Assembly (NCBI RefSeq): GCF_009697385.1
Contig: NZ_VUNL01000007.1
Span: 99,249 to 163,248 of the forward strand
Length of the DNA stretch: 64,000 nt
Reading direction: 5' to 3'
DNA from: Wylensekiella montiformis
GTDB taxonomy: Bacteria; Bacillota; Negativicutes; Selenomonadales; Selenomonadaceae
Shown: piece after piece, positions 24,801 to 32,911 of the stretch
How positions within the stretch are numbered: the first letter of the stretch is position 1
Layout: every line of letters begins with the position of its first letter
Notes under the pieces: generated by a model
What the model saw: only the letters and a program-made list of their open reading frames with translations
Databases searched by the model: none
Told to the model about the DNA's origin: nothing
Translations under genes and position numbers: made by a program

Positions 24801-27140
24801 ATGGCAGATGTGAGCAGTATTATTCGACGGGTGCAGGCTGGTATTTTGAGCTGGTATGGTTTTCGGAATGATCAGTCGGTGCTATATGTTGGCGGTGAAG
24901 AGGAGCCTGTATATGAATATCTGACGAGACTGCAGGGCGAAAGGAAAATAAAGACCGTTACCAGAATATCGCCTGCATCGTCGGCGGACTTTCATAAACT
25001 GGCGCAGAAGTACGACTATGCGATATCCATCGCAGCGCTAGAAAAAACAAAGGATATAAGTGCGATAATTGGGCAGATGTCCAAGGCGCTTTGCCGTGGC
25101 GGGCATTTGCTGCTGGGGATGAATAACCGTCTGGGAATCCGATATTTTTGCGGCGATAGGGATATATATACGCAAAGAAATTTTGATGGCATCGAAAATT
25201 ACCGGCGGTCATACGCGAAAGAGACCGATACGTTTTATGGGCGTATGTACGATTTTGCCGAGATCAGGTCTATGCTGCAGGACGCAGGATGGTCGGATGA
25301 CGATATGGTATCGTACTCTGTATATTCGGGCTTGGATTATCCGCAGTATATATTTTCCGAGGGCTTTGTTCCGAATGAGGATCTGATCAATAGAATCAGG
25401 CCCAAGTATGGATATCCGGATGCGGTATTTCTGGAAGAGGAACGTCTGTATGCCGGGCTGATGGATAACGGCATGTTTCATCAGATGGCAAATGCTTATC
25501 TGTTTGACTGTTCTGTGGGGCAGAAAAAAGAAAATTTGATATTGGAAGTATCCAATGCACTTGAAAGAGTACCTGAGCATGCGTTTTCTACGATTCTCAC
25601 AAGAGAAGGCGTGCAGAAAAAAGCGTATGATGCGAGAGCCAATGCTAGCTTGAGATTGCTGGAATCGAATAGCAAACTGCTGATGGACAGAGATATTCCT
25701 GTCGTGGCAGGGAGGTATCATGAAGTCGATGGTCTGGGAATCTATTCATCGGAGTTTATCCATGCGGAAACGGGAAGGGGCACGCTGACCAGTACGGCGG
25801 CTGAAAGTAGCGACCGTTTTTTCGAGTTGATGGATATGTTTATGGCAGAATTAGAACGTTCGTCAGATCTGAAGATGCTGTCGGAGCGGGATATCGCGGA
25901 TGCCATACGCAGTCTATTGGCTCATGGCATGAATCCGCGTGAAACGGCCGATATGGAGCGAATGCTGCGGTCTGGCAAGGCTTTGCAGAACGGCCTTTTT
26001 GATTTCGTTCCCATCAATAGCTTTTATGTGCATGGCCGTTTTCAGATGTTTGATCAGGAATTCTTGCTTGCCAATCTGCCGCTTGATGTGATGAAATGGC
26101 GCGTCATTGCTACGGTATATGCGGGAAATGAGCTGCTGGAGCAGCTGATCCCTATGGATGATGTGCTGCATAGATACGGCATATATGAGAAGAGAAAAAT
26201 ATTGCAGACCTATGAGCTCCTGTATCTGGAACACATAAGAAATGATAATACTCTTAAAAGCTATTATTTGAAACATTGTGTGGATTACAACACGGTAAAC
26301 GACAATAGGCAGAGACTCAACTTTTCTGCGGGAGAATACAGGAGGATTTTTGTAGATATCTTTGAGCATGCCGATAGCAGGAAGCTCATCCTTTTTGGGT
26401 CAGGGAATTATGCGAAAGAATTTATAGAGGTTTACGGGGAAGACTATGCAATAAGTGCTATCGTAGACAATAATCAAAACGTATGGGACACTGAACTGAA
26501 AGGGATTTCGATTTATTCGCCGGATTACCTTAAAAAGTTGGAGTCAGGTACATATAAGGTCATCGTCTGCATTAAGAATTATCTTTCCGTGCTGAATCAG
26601 ATCCGTGAAATGGGTGTGACAGACTACGGCGTATTCAATCCGGCAGTTGGGTATCAGCGGAAGACGCGTCCGTTGGAGACGATGAAGATATCCGATGTGG
26701 TAGCGAAGCATAAGAAGTACCACGTCGGCTATATTGCAGGAGTATTCGACCTGTTTCATATCGGTCATCTCAATATGTTCAAACGGGCAAAGGAGCAGTG
26801 CGAGTATTTGATTGTCGGCGTAGTACCTGATGAAGATGTGATTGCCAGCAAGCATACAGAGCCTTTCGTTCCCTTTGATGAGAGAATCGAAATGGTTCGG
26901 TCATGCAGATATGTAGATGAAGCTGTCCGAATACCGGTAGGATATGGGGATACGGATGTGGCGTGGAGATCCCTGCATTTTGATGTGCAGTTCTCCGGCA
27001 GCGACTATGAGCATGATCCGGTGTGGCTGCGAAAGAAAGAGTGGCTGGAGGAACGGGGCAGCACGATGGTGTTCTTCCCGTATACGCAGAGTACGTCGTC
27101 GACAAAACTCAAGAAATTGATTGCGGAACGGTTGATATAA
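24801..27140 (+). CDS. Three-domain protein: methyltransferase-like, Rossmann module, cytidylyltransferase
   Basis: The 779-residue protein has an N-terminal SAM methyltransferase-like domain (VLYVGGEEEPVYEYL as motif I, then LCRGGHLLLGMNN), a long middle region of unknown fold, a Rossmann-like module near residues 525-630 (KLILFGSGNYAKEF, IVDNNQNVWD) and a C-terminal cytidylyltransferase (GVFDLFHIGHLNMFKRA, with the STSSTKLK end motif). The last domain should activate a phosphoalcohol or phosphosugar with CTP. The start is uncertain: ATG 24777 overlaps the upstream stop but lacks a ribosome site, while 24801 follows AAAGGCGGG. It may make a CDP-activated methylated precursor; that is inference. 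Confidence 0.82.
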   Translation: MADVSSIIRRVQAGILSWYGFRNDQSVLYVGGEEEPVYEYLTRLQGERKIKTVTRISPASSADFHKLAQKYDYAISIAALEKTKDISAIIGQMSKALCRGGHLLLGMNNRLGIRYFCGDRDIYTQRNFDGIENYRRSYAKETDTFYGRMYDFAEIRSMLQDAGWSDDDMVSYSVYSGLDYPQYIFSEGFVPNEDLINRIRPKYGYPDAVFLEEERLYAGLMDNGMFHQMANAYLFDCSVGQKKENLILEVSNALERVPEHAFSTILTREGVQKKAYDARANASLRLLESNSKLLMDRDIPVVAGRYHEVDGLGIYSSEFIHAETGRGTLTSTAAESSDRFFELMDMFMAELERSSDLKMLSERDIADAIRSLLAHGMNPRETADMERMLRSGKALQNGLFDFVPINSFYVHGRFQMFDQEFLLANLPLDVMKWRVIATVYAGNELLEQLIPMDDVLHRYGIYEKRKILQTYELLYLEHIRNDNTLKSYYLKHCVDYNTVNDNRQRLNFSAGEYRRIFVDIFEHADSRKLILFGSGNYAKEFIEVYGEDYAISAIVDNNQNVWDTELKGISIYSPDYLKKLESGTYKVIVCIKNYLSVLNQIREMGVTDYGVFNPAVGYQRKTRPLETMKISDVVAKHKKYHVGYIAGVFDLFHIGHLNMFKRAKEQCEYLIVGVVPDEDVIASKHTEPFVPFDERIEMVRSCRYVDEAVRIPVGYGDTDVAWRSLHFDVQFSGSDYEHDPVWLRKKEWLEERGSTMVFFPYTQSTSSTKLKKLIAERLI

Positions 27141-27227
27141 TACATTTTTATGTCGATGGTACGTTGATAACCGAATATTGAAACTGATAGGTGGTGATGT
27201 TATAATGTCGTCAAGGAGGTGCTGACG

Positions 27228-27398
27228 ATGGATAAAAAAATGGTAGTGACACATACCAAGGCTAGTCTTGGCACACAGTCGACACGTATTGTACTAACGT
27301 CTCAGAATAATGCTCAGGTTAAAGAATTATGGGCGCAACTGTCGCAGCAAGTCATGAAGAAGAATGAGAATCTTTATAGAAGGCTGGCAAATAAATGA
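27228..27398 (+). CDS. Small protein of 56 residues, first of a two-gene pair
   Basis: AAGGAGGTGCTGACG precedes the ATG, a near-perfect ribosome site. The 56-residue product is basic with a helical C terminus (VKELWAQLSQQVMKKNENLY). Its TGA overlaps the next ATG (ATGA). The pair ends at an intrinsic terminator. The layout resembles a tiny toxin-antitoxin or regulatory pair, but neither product matches a family I know. Confidence 0.6.
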   Translation: MDKKMVVTHTKASLGTQSTRIVLTSQNNAQVKELWAQLSQQVMKKNENLYRRLANK

Positions 27399-27532
27399 GT
27401 ATTATTCTTGCAAATAATAAATCTTTGGCATGCACTGAGGATGAAATGGAAGATACTATTTTAGGAGTTGCTAAGGGCAAGATAGCGTATCAGGATTTAT
27501 CACTATGGATAGAAGCTCATATATACCGCTGA
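27395..27532 (+). CDS. Small protein of 45 residues, second of a two-gene pair
   Basis: The ATG overlaps the preceding stop. The acidic 45-residue product (TEDEMEDTILGVAKGKI, then DLSLWIEAHIYR) is predicted to be helical. The TGA lies inside the left arm of the terminator that follows. An acidic protein coupled to a basic one could mean they bind each other. Function is unknown. Confidence 0.55.
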   Translation: MSIILANNKSLACTEDEMEDTILGVAKGKIAYQDLSLWIEAHIYR

Positions 27533-27558
27533 TTTCAATAAGAAGTCAGCGGTTTTTT
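27525..27558 (+). terminator. Intrinsic terminator overlapping the stop codon
   Basis: ACCGCTGA pairs with TCAGCGGT across a 13-base loop and is followed by six T. It ends the two-gene pair at 27228-27532 and separates it from the isomerase genes. Confidence 0.8.
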
Positions 27559-27577
27559 CGAATAGGCAGGTGTAAGT

Positions 27578-28822
27578 ATGAAGGTAGTTTGTTCTCCGGT
27601 GGGGATTGTTGAGTATAGGCGGCCGCGTGGCGGGTTGGAAAAGCTTGCTCAGAGCGGCTTTTCTGAGACGGTGGTGGATTTTGGGCTGTTTGCTGGTGGT
27701 TTTGCTGGGGAAAAACGGCGGGCTGAGGCTGAGGCTCATTGGCAGGAGTGGGCGGATCGGTATGTCGAGGAGGCCAGGAGGCAGGGAATGCCGCTTGGCC
27801 TGGCTTTTGCTCCGCATTTTGAGTCCGAGCAGAAGGTTGCTGATGGGGAAAATCTGGAGAGAAGACTGGCGGAAATCTGCTTGCAAAAGACTGCGGGATA
27901 TGGGATTGAGGCTTTAGTGGTGCGTGGCTTGGCTGGTGGCAGTTATGCAGAGAATTTAGCAAAGAATCGTGAGTATTTTTTGCGACTGGGACGAGCGGCG
28001 CAGTCGGCAAAGATACGCTTGCTGGTGGTAAATGGCTATAGGGATATGAATGGTCATTTGGTGCGCGGGTTCTGTGGCGAGCCAGCGCAGGCAGTGGCGT
28101 TTGTTGATGAACTCAATGCTGAACTAGGGGCGGATGTGCTGGGCTTTTGTCTGGATGCTGGCGTCTGCAATCTTACGGGGCAGAATATGTGCGATTTCGC
28201 TACTGGTTTGGGTGTACGGCTGCAGGCCGTTATCCTGCGGGAAAATGATGGTGTGCATGACGATTCACTGCTGCCGTTTTCGTCGGCGCATGGCAGCGGT
28301 TCGCGCATGGATTGGCTAAATCTTATCCGTGGTTTGCGGGCGGTAGATTTCTCTGGGGCTGCGGTACTGGATTTCCGGACGACGCTTACGGCTTTATCTG
28401 GGCTGCTGCGTCCAGCTATGCTTTCTTTTGCTCGGGAGGTGGCGAAGTATCTGACCTGGCAGGTGCAGATGGAGGGATGTTTGCGGCGGTATCCTGCGCG
28501 GGTATTGTTTGGTGCAGGAAATATGTGCCGGGCGTATATGAAATGCTATGGCGAGGAGTTCCCGCCGCTTTATGCCTGCGACAATAACCCGCAGGTTTGG
28601 GGGACTGAGTTCTGTGGGTTGACGGTGCATGCGCCGAAGGATTTGCTGAGTCTTTCGGAGACTTGCGCGATTTTTATCTGCAATGTGTATTATGAGGAAA
28701 TCGAGCAGCAATTGCGGGATATGGGGGTAAAGAATCCGATTGAGCGCTTCAATGATGAGTTTATGCCGTCGTTCCATTTTGAGCGGCTGGAGTCGGATGC
28801 ATGGAAAGAGCAGGTGAAATGA
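27578..28822 (+). CDS. Sugar isomerase/epimerase-like TIM barrel with C-terminal Rossmann module
   Basis: Residues 1-285 match the xylose-isomerase-like TIM barrel superfamily (AP endonuclease family 2 fold), with LVVNGYRDMNGHLVRGFCG and ADVLGFCLDAGVCNL aligned to the clearer motifs of the next gene. Several metal ligands look replaced: the counterpart segment in the next gene reads CIENLYGSQNGH, and the DTGH motif is DAGVC here. Residues 305-414 are the Rossmann-like module (VLFGAGNMCRAYMK, then CDNNPQVWG). It overlaps the next gene by four bases, and the pair looks like a duplicated enzyme with one diverged, possibly non-catalytic copy. Confidence 0.75.
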   Translation: MKVVCSPVGIVEYRRPRGGLEKLAQSGFSETVVDFGLFAGGFAGEKRRAEAEAHWQEWADRYVEEARRQGMPLGLAFAPHFESEQKVADGENLERRLAEICLQKTAGYGIEALVVRGLAGGSYAENLAKNREYFLRLGRAAQSAKIRLLVVNGYRDMNGHLVRGFCGEPAQAVAFVDELNAELGADVLGFCLDAGVCNLTGQNMCDFATGLGVRLQAVILRENDGVHDDSLLPFSSAHGSGSRMDWLNLIRGLRAVDFSGAAVLDFRTTLTALSGLLRPAMLSFAREVAKYLTWQVQMEGCLRRYPARVLFGAGNMCRAYMKCYGEEFPPLYACDNNPQVWGTEFCGLTVHAPKDLLSLSETCAIFICNVYYEEIEQQLRDMGVKNPIERFNDEFMPSFHFERLESDAWKEQVK

Positions 28823-29766
28823 TGGCGGTGCAGGGAATCGGCGTACAGACGAAAGAAGTAATAGACGATGCATGTCCTGAGCTTGGATTCCGTCTTTTGA
28901 AGGAGGCGGGATTTTCGCATGTGGATTTCAGCTTGAATGACTATATGCGCAATACAGATATCTATAAGATGAAGAACAGTCACTTCTTCGATAAGTCGTT
29001 AGCAGAGCTGGAGGCCTTTTTTCAGCCCCATAAGCAGGCGGCTGCGAAGATGGGAATCACAATCGGGCAGATGCATATGCCCTATCCTGCCTATGTGCCG
29101 CAGGGGAATGATGAGCTCAATCGCTACTTGTGGGAGGAAATGGCTCCGAAGAGTATGCAGCTCTGCAAGTTCTTTGCGTGTCCTTATATCGTAATTCATG
29201 GCTTTAAGCTCACGTATTTTCTGGGAGCGGAGGAACGTGAGTGGGCTGAGATGGAGCGGTTTATCCATTATCTGGCATCGATGGCCAGAGAGATGGGGAT
29301 TACGATTTGTATCGAGAATCTATATGGCAGCCAAAATGGGCATATGGTGGAAGGTCCGTGCTGCAATGTAGACAAGGCGGTCGAGCGCATCGACCGTATT
29401 AATGAACAGTATGGCGCGGAGGTGCTCGGGTTCTGTTTTGATACGGGCCATGCGAACCTGATAGGATTGGATTTCGAGTATTTCCTCACGCGGCTGGGGC
29501 ATCGGCTGAAAGTGCTGCATATCCATGATAACGATGGGCGGCTGGATCTGCATCAGATTCCCTTTACGTTCACCCGGACGAGGGAAAATGCGTCGTCTAC
29601 CGATTGGGAAGGTTTTATCTGCGGATTGCGGAACATTGGTTATCAAGGGGTGCTTAGCTTTGAGACGGCGCCGGTTTTGACGGCGTTTCCGGATGAGATG
29701 AAAGCGGATGCATTGAAGTTTATCCATAAGATAGGACAGTATTTTGCTACACGAATTTCTGTTTAA
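28819..29766 (+). CDS. Sugar phosphate isomerase/epimerase, TIM barrel
   Basis: The 315-residue protein keeps the metal-binding motifs of the xylose-isomerase-like superfamily: MPYPAYVP, then CIENLYG, the FDTGHANL motif with Asp and His ligands, and LHIHDNDG. These enzymes isomerise or epimerise sugars or inositols. No Rossmann module is attached. The ATG at 28819 overlaps the previous stop, and a second ATG follows directly. The substrate is unknown. Its position suggests that it supplies a sugar for the glycan locus. Confidence 0.82.
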   Translation: MMAVQGIGVQTKEVIDDACPELGFRLLKEAGFSHVDFSLNDYMRNTDIYKMKNSHFFDKSLAELEAFFQPHKQAAAKMGITIGQMHMPYPAYVPQGNDELNRYLWEEMAPKSMQLCKFFACPYIVIHGFKLTYFLGAEEREWAEMERFIHYLASMAREMGITICIENLYGSQNGHMVEGPCCNVDKAVERIDRINEQYGAEVLGFCFDTGHANLIGLDFEYFLTRLGHRLKVLHIHDNDGRLDLHQIPFTFTRTRENASSTDWEGFICGLRNIGYQGVLSFETAPVLTAFPDEMKADALKFIHKIGQYFATRISV

Positions 29767-29791
29767 CTCGTTTAGAGTATTTGAAGATATC

Positions 29792-29838
29792 TTGATTTCC
29801 TCCACTAACTATCATATAATTGTAGTTAGTGGAGGAAA
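29792..29838 (+). promoter_or_regulatory. Palindromic operator with embedded promoter for abiE
   Basis: Perfect 16-bp arms at 29796-29811 and 29823-29838 flank an 11-base centre that holds TATAAT (29815-29820). TTGATT at 29792-29797 gives a 17-bp spacer. The ribosome site GGAGGA lies in the right arm. AbiEi proteins are known to repress their own promoter by binding inverted repeats, so this is very likely the AbiEi operator. Confidence 0.8.
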
Positions 29839-29843
29839 ATGAT

Positions 29844-30428
29844 ATGATTAGAACGACATATGATTTATTGGATTCTTTTTCTGGGTATGCCAATCCTGAT
29901 ATGAAAATCAAGCGAATGGTTCAGGAGGGGAATCTTTTTCGTTTGCGAAGAGGATTATATGTAACAACCGCTAAAATTTCCTCATATCTAGTGGCAGGTG
30001 CGATATATGGGCCGTCGTATATCTCGTTTGAAACAGCACTTTCAAGATATGGCTTGATTCCGGAGCGTGTTTACGCTTGTACCTCAGCTACTTTTCGGAA
30101 GAATCGTTCCAAGATATATAAAAATGATTTGGGGGTTTTTACCTATCGTGATATCCCTGCGGCTGCTTTTCCGCTTGGGGTTAAGTGTGAGCAGGAAAAA
30201 AATATGTTTTATGCCATTGCGTCTCCAGAAAAGGCGTTATGTGATATGTTGTATGTTCAGACGCCGGTATATAGTCAAAAGGCGTTGGGGGAATTGTTGT
30301 TTGCTGATTTACGTATTGATGAGGAAGCTTTTGCGCAGTTGAATCGGCAAGAGCTGCAGCAGCTGGTGCCACGTTATAGACGACGCAACCTGAATTTGCT
30401 AGGGGAATTCTTGAATAAGGGGCGATGA
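29844..30428 (+). CDS. AbiEi-type antitoxin/transcriptional repressor
   Basis: The 194-residue protein has an N-terminal winged-helix region of AbiEi type (KIKRMVQEGNLFRLRRGLYV, near residues 22-41), then the AbiEi domain (SYISFETALSRYGLIPE and ASPEKALCDMLY). AbiEi neutralises the AbiEii nucleotidyltransferase in type IV toxin-antitoxin systems and represses the operon. ATG 29844 follows GGAGGAAA by 5 bases. The partner gene starts 4 bases after the stop. Confidence 0.88.
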   Translation: MIRTTYDLLDSFSGYANPDMKIKRMVQEGNLFRLRRGLYVTTAKISSYLVAGAIYGPSYISFETALSRYGLIPERVYACTSATFRKNRSKIYKNDLGVFTYRDIPAAAFPLGVKCEQEKNMFYAIASPEKALCDMLYVQTPVYSQKALGELLFADLRIDEEAFAQLNRQELQQLVPRYRRRNLNLLGEFLNKGR

Positions 30429-30432
30429 GCTT

Positions 30433-31302
30433 GTGGATACGTTATTGAATGACTATATGAAGTTCTATGAGCCACAGACGGCTGATGACTATAGGAATGC
30501 GTTGAAGGAGATTGTCCAGGAGATTGCGTTATATGGATTGAGCCACAGTGATTTTTTTCAAAAAGCGGCTTTTTATGGTGGGACGTCGTTGCGGATCTTT
30601 TACGGGCTGGATCGTTTTTCTGAAGATATGGATTTTTCCCTAGCTGAGCCGAATGCGGACTTTTCGTTGGAGAAATATTTTTCCTATGTGGAGGAAGCTT
30701 TGGCAAGTCATGGCCTGGAAATGTCGGTTTCTAAAAAGATAAAGGCCAATCAAACCGACGTTCAGTCGGCATTTATCAAGGGCGAAACCATAATCCAATT
30801 GATTACGATATGGGATAAAGAGGAGCGTGGATTTCCAGGGATTGCACCACATGAGGTAATAAAAATCAAGATGGAGATTGATACGAATCCTCCTGCGGGC
30901 GCTTCGTATGATATCAAGTACGGCCTGCGCCCTGTTCCTTACATGGTTCGATTGTATGATGAACCGTCGTTGTTTGCCGGTAAATTACACGCTGTGCTTT
31001 GTCGAAATTGGCGAAACAGGGTAAAAGGGCGAGACATTTATGACTTTGTCTGGTATATTACGAATAGGACAAAGGTTAATCTGTTCCATTTACAAAAGCG
31101 CCTGGAGCAGACTGGACACTGGAATACGGAAGATACTTTGACCATTCAGGATTTGAGGAATATGTTGGCTGAGAGATTTGATTCGATCGATTATGAACAG
31201 GCAAAGCAGGATGTGAGGAGTTTTATCAAAACGGAAGAAAAATTGCAGCTTTGGGGAACAGATTTTTTTAGAGCTTTATCAAGCCAAGTAGAGGCTATAT
31301 AG
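30433..31302 (+). CDS. AbiEii-type nucleotidyltransferase toxin
   Basis: The 289-residue product carries the nucleotidyltransferase motif GGTSLRIFYGLDRFSEDMDF (GG-S/T plus D-x-D), then IKMEID and a KLHAVLCRNWRNRVKGRDIYD segment, the pattern of AbiEii/AbiGii toxins. These transfer nucleotides, for example to tRNA acceptor stems in related enzymes, and slow growth or abort phage infection. The start is GTG 30433, within a run that includes AAGGGGC upstream. All catalytic residues I know to look for are present. Confidence 0.88.
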   Translation: MDTLLNDYMKFYEPQTADDYRNALKEIVQEIALYGLSHSDFFQKAAFYGGTSLRIFYGLDRFSEDMDFSLAEPNADFSLEKYFSYVEEALASHGLEMSVSKKIKANQTDVQSAFIKGETIIQLITIWDKEERGFPGIAPHEVIKIKMEIDTNPPAGASYDIKYGLRPVPYMVRLYDEPSLFAGKLHAVLCRNWRNRVKGRDIYDFVWYITNRTKVNLFHLQKRLEQTGHWNTEDTLTIQDLRNMLAERFDSIDYEQAKQDVRSFIKTEEKLQLWGTDFFRALSSQVEAI

Positions 31303-31318
31303 TTAAGGTGGTTGGGAT

Positions 31319-32902
31319 ATGGAAAATGGGCGTCAGCGGTTAATCGAGGCCTATCGGAATGCGTTCCGCTTATGGCAACAAAGGCGTTTGATTGAGGCCG
31401 AAAAGTTGCTGGATGAGTTTTGGCAGCAAAGTAGCATGAAATCTTTGCGTGGGATGCTGCTTATGGCGTATATTCTGCGCGACCGGCAGAAGTATGTGTC
31501 GGAAGTCGAGGTGCTGGAGGAGCTATTGGAGCGTTTTGCGGATTCGGGTGAGGCAAAACTTTTGGCTGATGTCTGGAGTATGTTGGGCTCGGTGTTGCGG
31601 CGGCTTGGGGAGAGTGAGCTTTCGGTAGAAGCGTTTAAAAAATCTGTGGAGCTGGAGCCGGATAAGGAACAGAAGCTGGTGGAGTGCAGCAATGCACTGT
31701 TTTCCGCCAATGCCATCGATGGCGTTACGGTGGAATATATGCAGTCGCTTTATGCGCTGTATCGGAGGCTCTTAGCGGATTTAGAGATAGAGCCATATCC
31801 AGCGGAAGATTGGCAGCATGAAAAGATACGGGTGGGGTATCTTTCGGCTGACTTGCGTGATCATGCGGTGGCACAGTTCGTGCGGCCGCTGTTTTGTCAA
31901 TATGACAGGAATCGTTTTCGTGTTTATGGGTATTCACTGGTGCGGCGGCCCGACGGTGTGACGGCTGTTTTGCAGCAGGGCTGCGATGTCTGGCGCGATG
32001 TTTCGGCTTACTCCTGGGCTGAGATTGTGCGGCAGATACGCGCTGATGAAGTCGATATTCTGGTCGACTTGGCGGGGCATTCGGCAGAGAATGCTTTGCC
32101 GGTGTTTGCGTATCGGCCGGCGCCGGTACAAATTTCCGGGATTGGTTATTTCAATAGCACTGGGATGCAGGAAATGCAGGGATTTCTGTCCGATCGTTAC
32201 TGTTCACCGGAGGAACACTCGCCTTATTTTACGGAAAAATTACTACGTCTGCCGCAGAGCCATTTTTGTTATCAGCCGTTTTCAGCATTCCCACCGGTGG
32301 GGCAGTTGCCGTGTCTGGTAAAGGGGTATGTGACGTTTGGTTGTTTCAATAATTTTGCGAAGGTCAATGATGGCATGCTGTTGGTATGGAAGGAAATCCT
32401 GCAGCGCGTGCCGGATTCACATTTGCTGCTGAAACATTCGCTTTTGGGGACTGAAGAGGGGCTTTCCTATACGCAGCAGCGTTTTGAGCGGCTGGGAATG
32501 CCGATGGAGCGCATCGAGTTTAGAGGATTATCGAGGGATTATCTCGAACAATATAATGATATGGACATCGCACTGGATACCAGTCCGTATCCAGGCGGTC
32601 TTACGACTTGTGAGGCCCTGTACATGGGTGTACCAGTGGTGACGCTCAAGGGCAATCGCCATGGGGCACGATTCGGTTATAGTTTCCTAGCAAACTTGGG
32701 GTTGCAGGAGCTGGTCGCTGAGGATGCGAAAGGCTATGTGGACATTGCCGTGAAGATTGCAGGCGACTCGGAATTGCTCTCATTGCTGCGGGCAAATCTT
32801 CGCCGGATGATGAAGGTGTCGCCGCTTATGGATAGTGCTGGTTATATGCAGGCGTTGGAAAATATATACGAAAAATGTTTGTTTGAGCGGTTTTATAGGT
32901 AG
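31319..32902 (+). CDS. SPINDLY/O-GlcNAc transferase-like glycosyltransferase (GT41 type)
   Basis: The 527-residue protein has an N-terminal TPR-like helical region (about residues 1-130, including GEAKLLADVWSMLGSVLRRL) and a GT41-like C-terminal part: IRVGYLSADLRDHAVAQF, ILVDLAGHSAENALPVFAYR, FGCFNNFAKVND and DTSPYPGGLTTCEALYMGVP. Bacterial relatives glycosylate proteins, including flagellins and adhesins, in the cytoplasm. A paralogue lies at 48713. Following the AbiE pair by 16 bases, it may be partly read from that promoter. Confidence 0.88.
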   Translation: MENGRQRLIEAYRNAFRLWQQRRLIEAEKLLDEFWQQSSMKSLRGMLLMAYILRDRQKYVSEVEVLEELLERFADSGEAKLLADVWSMLGSVLRRLGESELSVEAFKKSVELEPDKEQKLVECSNALFSANAIDGVTVEYMQSLYALYRRLLADLEIEPYPAEDWQHEKIRVGYLSADLRDHAVAQFVRPLFCQYDRNRFRVYGYSLVRRPDGVTAVLQQGCDVWRDVSAYSWAEIVRQIRADEVDILVDLAGHSAENALPVFAYRPAPVQISGIGYFNSTGMQEMQGFLSDRYCSPEEHSPYFTEKLLRLPQSHFCYQPFSAFPPVGQLPCLVKGYVTFGCFNNFAKVNDGMLLVWKEILQRVPDSHLLLKHSLLGTEEGLSYTQQRFERLGMPMERIEFRGLSRDYLEQYNDMDIALDTSPYPGGLTTCEALYMGVPVVTLKGNRHGARFGYSFLANLGLQELVAEDAKGYVDIAVKIAGDSELLSLLRANLRRMMKVSPLMDSAGYMQALENIYEKCLFERFYR

Positions 32903-32911
32903 TATCGAGAG

